A DNA stretch of 64,000 bases from Sciscionella sediminilitoris. GTDB lineage: Bacteria > Actinomycetota > Actinomycetes > Mycobacteriales > Pseudonocardiaceae. The translations under genes and the position numbers were made by a program. Positions 42,912-49,826 of the stretch are shown here, piece after piece. The notes below the pieces were generated by a model that did not search any database, had not been told where the DNA came from, and saw only the letters and a program-made list of their open reading frames with translations. Numbering within the stretch: position 1 is the first letter of the stretch; each line of letters starts with the position of its first letter. The stretch is from NCBI RefSeq assembly GCF_000737195.2, contig NZ_JALM01000021.1, positions 36,689 to 100,688 on the forward strand. Direction: 5' to 3'.

Positions 42912-43541
42912 TCAGCCGAGCAGCCCGCGCTCGTAGGCCACGGCGACCGCGGCGGCGCGATCACCGACCCCGAGCTTGGCGTAGATGTTGAGCAGATGGG
43001 TCTTGATGGTGGCCTCGGTGATGAACAGCCGCGCCGCGGCCTCGCGGTTGGTGTTGCCCTGCGCGATCAGGCCGAGGACTTCGCGTTCGCGCGCGGAAAG
43101 CGGCCCGGTCTCCGGGGCGCGCACCCGGTTCATCAGCCGTGCGGCCACCGAGGGGGACAGCACCGACTCCCCCGCGGCCGCGGCCCGGACCGCGCGCAGC
43201 AATTCCTCGCGCGGCGCGTCCTTGAGCAGGTAACCGGTCGCGCCCGCCTCGATCGCGGGAAGCACGTCGTTGTCGGTGTCGTAGGTGGTGAGCACCAATA
43301 CCCGCGCCGGAACGCGGGCGCGCGCGAGTTCGGTGATGGCAGTGATCCCGTCGGTTCCCGGCATGCGCAGGTCCATCAGCACCACATCGGGGCGCAGCGT
43401 GCTGGCCAGCCGCACCGCCTCCGCGCCGTCCGCGGCCTGGCCGAGCACGGTGAACCCGGGATCACGGTCGAACATGCTGCTCAACCCGTCCCGCACGACC
43501 GGGTGGTCGTCGGCGATCAGCAGGGTGATGGCTGTGGTCAC
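42912..43541 (-). CDS. NarL/LuxR-type response regulator
   Basis: A 209-residue regulator with a receiver domain (TLLIADDHPVVRDGL; phospho-acceptor Asp in VVLMDLRMPG; Lys in YLLKDAPREEL) and a C-terminal LuxR HTH (LSAREREVLGLIAQGNTNRE, ATIKTHLLNIYAKLGV). GTG 43541 is its start and overlaps the histidine kinase stop as GTGA. The open frame upstream of this point is only an overprint of the kinase gene. It should be phosphorylated by the adjacent kinase; target genes are unknown. Confidence 0.93.
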   Translation of the reverse strand: MTTAITLLIADDHPVVRDGLSSMFDRDPGFTVLGQAADGAEAVRLASTLRPDVVLMDLRMPGTDGITAITELARARVPARVLVLTTYDTDNDVLPAIEAGATGYLLKDAPREELLRAVRAAAAGESVLSPSVAARLMNRVRAPETGPLSAREREVLGLIAQGNTNREAAARLFITEATIKTHLLNIYAKLGVGDRAAAVAVAYERGLLG

Positions 43542-44770
43542 GACCGCTCCTCTGTACCTGCCGGAACCCGGGCGGAGATCCCGGTCCCGGCACCCGGCCT
43601 GGATTCCACCTGCAGTGTGCCGCGGACTCCCTCGACTCGTTGGCGCATCCCGGAAAGGCCGAATCCGGTTTCCCCGTTCCGGGCGCCCGGTTCGAAACCG
43701 CGGCCGTCGTCGAGCACGTCCACGGCGACCTCCTCGGCGAAATACGACAGGGTGACCCCGACCCGGTTCGCCCGCGCGTGCCTGGCCACGTTCGCGAGCG
43801 CTTCCTGGGCCACCCGCAGCAGCGCGGTCTCGGTATCGGCGCCGAGCGCTCGCGCGGTGCCCGTCGTGGTGAGTTCGGCCGGTATTCCGGTGCGGGCCGA
43901 CCACCGTTCGGTGACCTCGGCGAGCGCCTCGTCCAGCCGCGCGGTGCGCAGTGGTTCCGGGCGCAGCGCGTGCACCGAACGCCGTGCCTCGGCGAGGCTT
44001 TCCCGTGCCAGGTCGGTCGCCGACGCCAGGTGACGGCGCCACTCCCGCTGGTTCTCCGGCACCTGTTCGGCGGCCCGCAGCTGGGCGATGATCCCGGTGA
44101 GTCCCTGAGCGAGCGTGTCGTGGATTTCCCGTGCCATGCGTCGGCGTTCGTCGTGTACTCCGGCTTCGCGTGCCTTGTCGAGCAGTTGTTCGTGCAGCCG
44201 CTCGTTCTCCGCGAGGGTGGCCCCGAGCTGGAGGTTGGCCTCGCGCACGTCCTCGAGTGCCTTCTCCCGTTCCGCGCTGCGCCGCGCGCTGAGCCAGACC
44301 AGCCAGGCGAACACACACATCGGCACCACGTTCACCAGGAGTACGGCGAAAAAGCTCAGCATGCCGAGTGTGGTGCTCTTGTCGATCTCGGCGGCCTGCG
44401 CGGTTCCTGCGATCAGCGCGACCGCGGCGATCAGCGGAAGCTGCCACGGCCACGGAATCAGGCGGAACGCGTAGACGTACGCGGCGGGCACGAACGCCCC
44501 GAACCACGGATCCCGGACCACGAGCGCCGCCATGATCACGAGCAGGCCGGACACGAACACGGTCATCAGGATCGGGCGCAGCCGCCAGGCGGGACGCAGG
44601 GCGAACAGGACGAGCATCCACAGCGCGGCCAGTCCGCACAGCCCGAGATCCACGGCGAGCGAGCCCGGCTCCCCGTGCTTCTCGGCAACGGTGAACCCGG
44701 CGAGCGCGGCAAGCAGTGCCCACGGGAGCACCGTGATCACGGGATGCCGGTGCTCCTCCCAAGATCGCAT
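43538..44770 (-). CDS. Sensor histidine kinase, HisKA_3/NarX-like class
   Basis: A 410-residue kinase with five or six N-terminal membrane helices (residues 14-160), a coiled-coil (REKALEDVREANLQLGATLA) and the dimerisation/phosphorylation motif RRRMAREIHDTLAQGLTGII, whose His is the phospho-acceptor. The ATPase N-box is RVAQEALANVARHARAN and the G-box DDGRGFEP / GFGLSGMRQRV. GGAGGAG precedes ATG 44770. There is no large extracellular domain, so it probably senses a membrane or cell-envelope signal. It is coupled to the response regulator. Confidence 0.93.
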   Translation of the reverse strand: MRSWEEHRHPVITVLPWALLAALAGFTVAEKHGEPGSLAVDLGLCGLAALWMLVLFALRPAWRLRPILMTVFVSGLLVIMAALVVRDPWFGAFVPAAYVYAFRLIPWPWQLPLIAAVALIAGTAQAAEIDKSTTLGMLSFFAVLLVNVVPMCVFAWLVWLSARRSAEREKALEDVREANLQLGATLAENERLHEQLLDKAREAGVHDERRRMAREIHDTLAQGLTGIIAQLRAAEQVPENQREWRRHLASATDLARESLAEARRSVHALRPEPLRTARLDEALAEVTERWSARTGIPAELTTTGTARALGADTETALLRVAQEALANVARHARANRVGVTLSYFAEEVAVDVLDDGRGFEPGARNGETGFGLSGMRQRVEGVRGTLQVESRPGAGTGISARVPAGTEERS

Positions 44771-44812
44771 CGCGCCACTCCTCCCCGAACCCGGCTACCC
44801 GGCCAATGTAGT

Positions 44813-45205
44813 TCAGGTGCGCGCGAACAGCCCGCGCACGCGCTGGCCGTTGACCAGGACGACCACGCCGAGCAGGAGCAGCCCGCAGACTCCCTGTTCG
44901 ATCCGCACCCACAGCGGGAGAAAGCCCGGCAGCGCGACGAGCACCGCGATCGCGACCACCATGACCGCCGAGGAGACGCGCAGTCGCAGGTAGGACTTCG
45001 CCGAACCACGGGTCGCGCCGACCGCGAAGCTCAGCATCAAGGCCCCGGTCAGCACCACGATGATCGTGCGAATCCACACCGCATCGGTGACCAGCGCCGG
45101 ATTGTCGCGCAGCACCACGGCCGCGATCACGGTGAGCACGCTGATCGCGAGATAGGTGCCCACCAGCGCTTTCGGCAGGCGCAGTGCACGATGAATCTCG
45201 GTCAT
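44813..45205 (-). CDS. Small four-helix membrane protein of unknown function
   Basis: A 130-residue protein with four hydrophobic helices (GTYLAISVLTVIAAVVL, IIVVLTGALMLSFAVGA, VMVVAIAVLVALPGFL, VCGLLLLGVVVLVNG). No motif is recognised. ATG 45205 is used. It precedes the histidine kinase by 42 bp on the same strand, so it may share its transcript and modulate the kinase, a common layout. It is divergent from the methyltransferase by about 130 bp. Confidence 0.7.
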   Translation of the reverse strand: MTEIHRALRLPKALVGTYLAISVLTVIAAVVLRDNPALVTDAVWIRTIIVVLTGALMLSFAVGATRGSAKSYLRLRVSSAVMVVAIAVLVALPGFLPLWVRIEQGVCGLLLLGVVVLVNGQRVRGLFART

Positions 45206-45323
45206 GCCGTCGATTCTGCTGCCCGGCGCGGGTGCGCGCATCGACCGATCCTCCGGTTTCCCGGCTCCACCGATCGGTGGAGTGGGCAGCGGAAATCCGG
45301 TGGTCCGGGGATGCGTTGCTGGC

Positions 45324-45329
45324 TACCGT
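45324..45329 (+). promoter_or_regulatory. Candidate -10 element (TACCGT) of a leaderless methyltransferase transcript
   Basis: TACCGT (TAnnnT type) ends six bases before ATG 45336; no Shine-Dalgarno is present, so the mRNA probably starts at the codon. Confidence 0.4.
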
Positions 45330-45335
45330 GCTCCC

Positions 45336-46217
45336 ATGATCTACGAGCACCCACTCGCTTATCTACTGGGAATCGAGGGAATCGCCCTGTTGCGTTCTTT
45401 CGGCGGGGAATACGACAAGGAATTCACCGAGGCCCGGATCGCCGAGGTGCGGAAACTGCTCGCCGATGAGCGGCTGGCCGATTCCGCGGTTCCGGTGGAA
45501 CGAGTCGATTCCGATTCCGGTTACCGGATCTGGTCGCAGACCTACGATGCGAAACCGAATACGCTCTTCGATTTCGAGGAGCCCATCGTGCACGGCTTCC
45601 TCGCCGACCGGGATCCGGGAACCGCGCTGGATGCGGCCTGTGGAACCGGTCGTTATGCCGAGCATCTCACCGGTCTCGGGCATCGGGTGATCGGGGTGGA
45701 CAGCTCCGCGGAAATGCTCGAACACGCGCGGAAGCGTGTTCCGGGAGCGGAATTCCACCTCGGCTCGGTGGACGGAATTCCGCTGGCCGAAAATTCCGTG
45801 GACACCGTGGTGTGCGCGCTCGCCCTGGTGCACGTTCCGGATCTCGAACCCGTGTTCGCGGAATTCGCGCGGGTGCTCCGGAAAGGTGGTCGGCTCATCA
45901 TTTCCGATCTGCATCAGGAATCGGTGTTTCGCGTTCTGGTGCCCCAAGTGCGCGATGAGCGGGGTGCCCGCGGCCGGTTGCCCGCACACCAGCACCTGAC
46001 CGGGGACTATCTGCGCGCCGCGCTCGCACAGGGATTCGGGGTGCTCGACTGCGTGGAGCCGCGTGGCTATCCGGAACCGGCTCCGGAGGCGGCGACCGAG
46101 CTCGGCCCGTGGGAACTGTGGCCGTGGAGCCTCGCCGCGCTCGTCCCGGAAGCCGCGAGCGCGGCGCGGTACGGCAGTCCGGTGACCGTGGTCTGGCACT
46201 TCGAGCTGACCGGATAG
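45336..46217 (+). CDS. Class I SAM-dependent methyltransferase
   Basis: A 293-residue enzyme with motif I ALDAACGTGRYAEHL, the acidic VIGVDSSAEML, motif II-like VDTVVCALALVHVPDLEP and motif III LRKGGRLIISDLHQES. This is the methyltransferase-11 pattern of small-molecule enzymes. About 95 residues precede motif I, longer than usual, and contain YRIWSQTYDAKPNTLFDFEE. No cofactor or transporter gene is adjacent and the substrate is unknown. The longer upstream frame lacks a ribosome-binding site. Confidence 0.85.
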   Translation: MIYEHPLAYLLGIEGIALLRSFGGEYDKEFTEARIAEVRKLLADERLADSAVPVERVDSDSGYRIWSQTYDAKPNTLFDFEEPIVHGFLADRDPGTALDAACGTGRYAEHLTGLGHRVIGVDSSAEMLEHARKRVPGAEFHLGSVDGIPLAENSVDTVVCALALVHVPDLEPVFAEFARVLRKGGRLIISDLHQESVFRVLVPQVRDERGARGRLPAHQHLTGDYLRAALAQGFGVLDCVEPRGYPEPAPEAATELGPWELWPWSLAALVPEAASAARYGSPVTVVWHFELTG

Positions 46218-46382
46218 GTAATGAACTCACAGGTCAGCACACTGGGATCTCCGTAGTTTCCCGGTTCGTGCGCGGTCCGGCGTGAGGGGCTGCCTCGGCG
46301 ATCTCGGTAGTTTCTCCGATGCTGGGCGGTTGGCACCCTGCTTACGATCACTGATGGTGACGACTGGCAGGGGAGGACTGTG

Positions 46383-46832
46383 ATGGCTGAACCGGGCTCG
46401 TCGAGGACTGTGGCGGCCGAGGACGCCATAGACCGGTTGTCCTCGGCGGCGTCGGCGCTCGAGCAGCGGACCAAGCAGATGCGTGCCGAGGCGGAATCGG
46501 GACACCTGCGCATCGACCTTGAGGACGGCCGCGCGCTGCACCGGACCCTTTCCGCGCAGATGGACCGGATCAACGACTGGATCGAGCGGGGGAAGCAGCT
46601 CGCCGCACCGCTTCCGTTCGGCGCGCAGTGGGTCGGCGAGGCGATGTCCGGGAAATTCTCCGGCCGCGCCGACGGCACCGAGACCGCCCTCGTTGCGGTG
46701 CTCGCGCAGTACCGGGACTCGGTCGGGGACGCGGTCGCCGCGCTGCAGGCGGTGCTCGACGGTTACGCGGGTGCCGAGGACCAGAACCGCGCGATGCTGA
46801 ACAAGGTGCCGAACGTGGGTGAACAGGCATGA
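46383..46832 (+). CDS. Small helical ESX-associated (WXG/PE-like) protein
   Basis: A 149-residue, nearly all-helical protein with no signal peptide: two long amphipathic stretches (AIDRLSSAASALEQRTKQMR; ALHRTLSAQMDRINDWIERG) and a third (VAALQAVLDGYAGAEDQNRA). This size and helical hairpin fit a WXG100/EspF-like partner. ATG 46383 (GTG 46380 possible) follows GGGGAGGA. It overlaps the PPE-like gene by ATGA, matching the paired transcription of PE and PPE proteins, so it is the likely heterodimer partner. The identity as a WXG protein is not certain. Confidence 0.7.
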   Translation: MAEPGSSRTVAAEDAIDRLSSAASALEQRTKQMRAEAESGHLRIDLEDGRALHRTLSAQMDRINDWIERGKQLAAPLPFGAQWVGEAMSGKFSGRADGTETALVAVLAQYRDSVGDAVAALQAVLDGYAGAEDQNRAMLNKVPNVGEQA

Positions 46833-48445
46833 CCGATCCCGAAGGCAATCAGGGCTTCTGGGGTCATCTGCTCGAATCGATCGTGGTCGGCCCCGACCGG
46901 GTGGTCAACCAGCAGGGCAACTGGGCCGCGATGTCGCACGCCGAGCTGTACAACGGCGTGCACCAGAACAGCGACCCGCAGCAGGCCTATGACCGCGCGG
47001 TGGAGTGGGAGAAGCTCGGCAACGAGATCACCGACCACATGGATTCGCTCGCCTCGACCGTGCGCAAGCACACCGAGAACTGGAAGGGGTCCTCGGCGGA
47101 GTCGGCCCGGTTCGCGATCGACGAGCTGATCAACTGGGGCAACCAGGCCGCGCGCACCTCGGTCGCGATGGCCAAACCCGTCCGCAAACAGGCCGAGATC
47201 GTGGCCACCGCGCGCGCCAAGATGCCCGAGCCGGTCAACGTGAACTACGAGCAGCTCGCCCAGCCCTTCGGCGGTGGCGGGATCGGTGACCTCGCGGGTG
47301 GGCTGACCGATATGCACGCGAAGGTGCAGCAGGCGAACACCGCGCACCAGCAGGCCGTCGACGTCATGAACACCATGGAGGAGAGCTCCAAACACGTCGA
47401 TTCCACGGTGCCGCAGTACATCCCGCCGCGCCCGGTGGTGCACAAGGAGGCGCGGCAGGCGGGCACCCCGCTCTCCGCGCAGTCCGCGCCGCCGAACACC
47501 GGACCCGCCGCTCCTACCCCGCGGCAGCACGGTGACCCCGCCGCGCCCGCGGCGCACCAGCCACCGGCCGGACCGGGCGCGGAACCGAATCCGAACCCGA
47601 ATCAGGCCCCCGATCCGAACCCGCAGCCCGGACAGGGCAGTGGCCCGCAGGGCACCACGACCACCTCGGGAACCCCGACGACCGGTACCGCACCGCCGAC
47701 CGGGACGCCACCTGCCGGACCCGGCCCGCAACAACCGAATCCGGCGCCGCGACCGTCCTTCGGGGGGCCGGGGCCGATGCTGCCCGGCCCAGGAGGAACC
47801 GGTCCCAGCGGCGGTCCCCGTCCCGGAGGGCCCGGTTCCGGACCGCGCCCCGGTTACGGACCGCGCCCGGGTTCCGGCCCACGCCCCGGTTACGGACCGC
47901 GTCCCGGCGAGCCGGGCTCCGGTCCCCGCCCCGGGTACGGTCCGCGCCCGGGTTCCGGCCCGCGGCCCGGATACGGACCCCGGCCGGGCACGTCCGGAAC
48001 CGGGCCCGGTAGCTCGGAGAGCGGTCCGGGTTCGCGTGGCGGAGCGCCCCGGCCGGGCGGCCGTCCCGGCGCGGTGCCACCGGGAGAAGAAGGGGCGCGC
48101 ACGGCGAACGCTCCGCGTGAGGGAGTGGCGCGAGGCGGTTCCGCCGCGAACGGGGGCGCGCGGGAAGCGCTCGAACCCGGGCAGCGGACCGGGGCACGCG
48201 GCGGTGGCGTCTCCGAACCGGGCGGTCAGGCGAACTCTGCGCAGGGCAGCGGTTCGGGCAAGGGAACCGGGGCCGGTGCGCCCGGTACCGGCGGCGCGCG
48301 CGGTGAACGGGATGCCGAGCACAAGCGCAAGGGGTACCTGCAGGAAGAAGACGACGTGTTCGCCGTACCCGAAGCCGATCGGTTGCCGCCCCCGGTGATC
48401 GGCGGAACCCCCAAGAAGAAGCGCCCGCCGGCGCCGAATGCCTGA
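46829..48445 (+). CDS. PPE-like ESX substrate with Pro/Gly-rich repeats
   Basis: A 538-residue protein. Residues 1-190 are helical and PPE-like, with an ENWKGSSAE turn of the WXG kind. Residues 200-480 are a Pro/Gly/Arg low-complexity region containing GPRPGYGPRPGSGPRPG-type repeats. The C-terminus has a short acidic/basic tail with FAVPEADRLPPPVIGG then PKKK, which is shared with the 790-residue protein at 49827. No signal peptide is present, as expected for type VII export. It is coupled to the preceding partner gene and followed by EspG. Confidence 0.82.
   Translation: MTDPEGNQGFWGHLLESIVVGPDRVVNQQGNWAAMSHAELYNGVHQNSDPQQAYDRAVEWEKLGNEITDHMDSLASTVRKHTENWKGSSAESARFAIDELINWGNQAARTSVAMAKPVRKQAEIVATARAKMPEPVNVNYEQLAQPFGGGGIGDLAGGLTDMHAKVQQANTAHQQAVDVMNTMEESSKHVDSTVPQYIPPRPVVHKEARQAGTPLSAQSAPPNTGPAAPTPRQHGDPAAPAAHQPPAGPGAEPNPNPNQAPDPNPQPGQGSGPQGTTTTSGTPTTGTAPPTGTPPAGPGPQQPNPAPRPSFGGPGPMLPGPGGTGPSGGPRPGGPGSGPRPGYGPRPGSGPRPGYGPRPGEPGSGPRPGYGPRPGSGPRPGYGPRPGTSGTGPGSSESGPGSRGGAPRPGGRPGAVPPGEEGARTANAPREGVARGGSAANGGAREALEPGQRTGARGGGVSEPGGQANSAQGSGSGKGTGAGAPGTGGARGERDAEHKRKGYLQEEDDVFAVPEADRLPPPVIGGTPKKKRPPAPNA
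47836..47992 (+). repeat. In-gene Pro/Gly/Arg repeat tract
   Basis: About six imperfect units encoding GPRPGYGPRPGSGPRPGY, with a 30-bp period near the centre of the PPE-like gene. It has no spacers and is protein-coding, so it is not a CRISPR array; it may vary in length between strains. Confidence 0.7.
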
Positions 48446-48463
48446 TCGGTAAAGGAGTTCCTG

Positions 48464-49252
48464 GTGCCTCGCGGTGTGGAGTACGTGCTCTCCTTCCTCG
48501 AATACGATTACGTGTGCGAAGAGCTCGGAATCGGGGAAATGCCCTACCCGGTCGAACTGGTGCGCCACGGCAAGACCATGGCCGAGCGCGCCGAACTGTT
48601 CGAACAGGCCAGGGAATCCCTTGTGGGCAAAGGCTTCGCCGATCCGGACGGGATCGACGGCACGCTGGCCAGGCTGCTCTCCGAGGTGTCCTCGGCGCGC
48701 CATCTCGTGGATGTGCTCGCCTTCGACGGCGGCGTGGTGCGCGCGGTGGCCGCGCACGACGGGGATCACTGCCTGCTGGTGATGATCGACGCGGGGGAGG
48801 TGATCGTCCGCTCGATCGATCTGCCGCTGGGCACGGTGCTGCTGTCCCTGTTCCCGGAGACCCCGGCCGGTCCCGGGCAGAGTTTTCCCGTGCCGTTGCG
48901 GGCTTTCCTGGAGATCGCCGAGGCCGAATCCGGGGAGGCGCCACCGGATCCGTTCGCCATGGGGCAGGAGGACGAGGCGACGCGGATACTGCAGCGCTAC
49001 GGCCTTTCCGCGATGGACGCGGTCCGGGTCTGCGCCATCGCCGAGGAACGGGTCCGCGGCGGGCAGTTCGGGGTGTCCACCCGGCTGCCCCGGCGCGGCA
49101 CGCAGAGCAGAGAGGGCATGGTGCTCTCGTTCTTCGACACGAAATCCGGCCGCTATCTGATGATCAACGACGGGGAATGGGTGAGCATCACCCCGGCCGA
49201 TGCGAACCGCATCGCGCGCCGGATCGAAGAAGCCGTGGCCGAAGCCGCCTGA
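48464..49252 (+). CDS. ESX secretion-associated chaperone, EspG family
   Basis: A 262-residue cytoplasmic protein of the EspG fold: VEYVLSFLEYDYVCEELGIG at the N-terminus, RAELFEQARESLVGKGFAD, a beta-rich centre (VVRAVAAHDGDHCLLVMI) and ADANRIARRIEEAVAEA at the end. EspG proteins bind PPE-type substrates and deliver them to the ESX machine; the preceding gene is the obvious client. GTG 48464 has AAAGGAG at good spacing. Length matches EspG relatives. Confidence 0.87.
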   Translation: MPRGVEYVLSFLEYDYVCEELGIGEMPYPVELVRHGKTMAERAELFEQARESLVGKGFADPDGIDGTLARLLSEVSSARHLVDVLAFDGGVVRAVAAHDGDHCLLVMIDAGEVIVRSIDLPLGTVLLSLFPETPAGPGQSFPVPLRAFLEIAEAESGEAPPDPFAMGQEDEATRILQRYGLSAMDAVRVCAIAEERVRGGQFGVSTRLPRRGTQSREGMVLSFFDTKSGRYLMINDGEWVSITPADANRIARRIEEAVAEAA

Positions 49253-49283
49253 ACCGCAGCCTGAGACCCAGAGGAGTCAATCC

Positions 49284-49778
49284 GTGGAAGACAACTGGAG
49301 CAAGGATTTCACCGCGCGCATGCAGGATCTGCAGAAGCGCTCGGAAACCCTGACCGAGAACCTCAGCACGGCAAGTGGCCGGGCCAGCTCACCGGACGGT
49401 TCGGTGCGCGTGGAGGTCGGCGCGAGTGGTGCGCTGCACAGCATCGAGTTCGTCAAGGACATCAGCGAACACACCCCGACCCAGCTCAGCGCGCTCGTGA
49501 TGAAGACGGTGCACACGGCCCAGCGCCAGGCAGCGGAACAGGCCACCCAGGCGATGACCGAGTTCGGCATCGAGGGCGAGGCCATGGCGCGGTTCGTGAG
49601 CTACCAGCCTCCGCTGGACGAGGAGGAACTCGCCGAACTCGACGCGGACAACGCCGATTTCGGGGTGAACACCGAGGTCGAGGCGGAGGAGGCGGCACCG
49701 CCCCCGGCCGCGGCGCCTCCCGTGCGCCCGCGCGTGGTCGAGGACGACGAGGACGAGGAAGACAACGCGCCATGGTGA
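49284..49778 (+). CDS. YbaB/EbfC-family protein (EspL-like)
   Basis: A 164-residue protein with a YbaB-type core over residues 5-105 (FTARMQDLQKRSETLTENL, SVRVEVGASGALHSIEF, TAQRQAAEQATQAMTEFGIE) and an acidic C-terminal tail (EEELAELDAD ... EDDEDEED). YbaB proteins are dimeric nucleoid-associated proteins, but the ESX-associated branch such as EspL works as a chaperone. Placement right after EspG favours the latter. GTG 49284 has AGAGGAG upstream. The acidic tail is not typical of DNA-binding YbaB. Confidence 0.82.
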   Translation: MEDNWSKDFTARMQDLQKRSETLTENLSTASGRASSPDGSVRVEVGASGALHSIEFVKDISEHTPTQLSALVMKTVHTAQRQAAEQATQAMTEFGIEGEAMARFVSYQPPLDEEELAELDADNADFGVNTEVEAEEAAPPPAAAPPVRPRVVEDDEDEEDNAPW

Positions 49779-49826
49779 ACCGGGCACACGAGAAGCCTTG
49801 TGGGATAACCGATCGGGGAGGCCGGA

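Noticed and set aside
43541..45350. N-terminal extension of the response regulator across the histidine kinase
   Set aside because: The extension is low-complexity Arg/Gly sequence in another frame of the kinase gene; the receiver domain begins right after GTG 43541.
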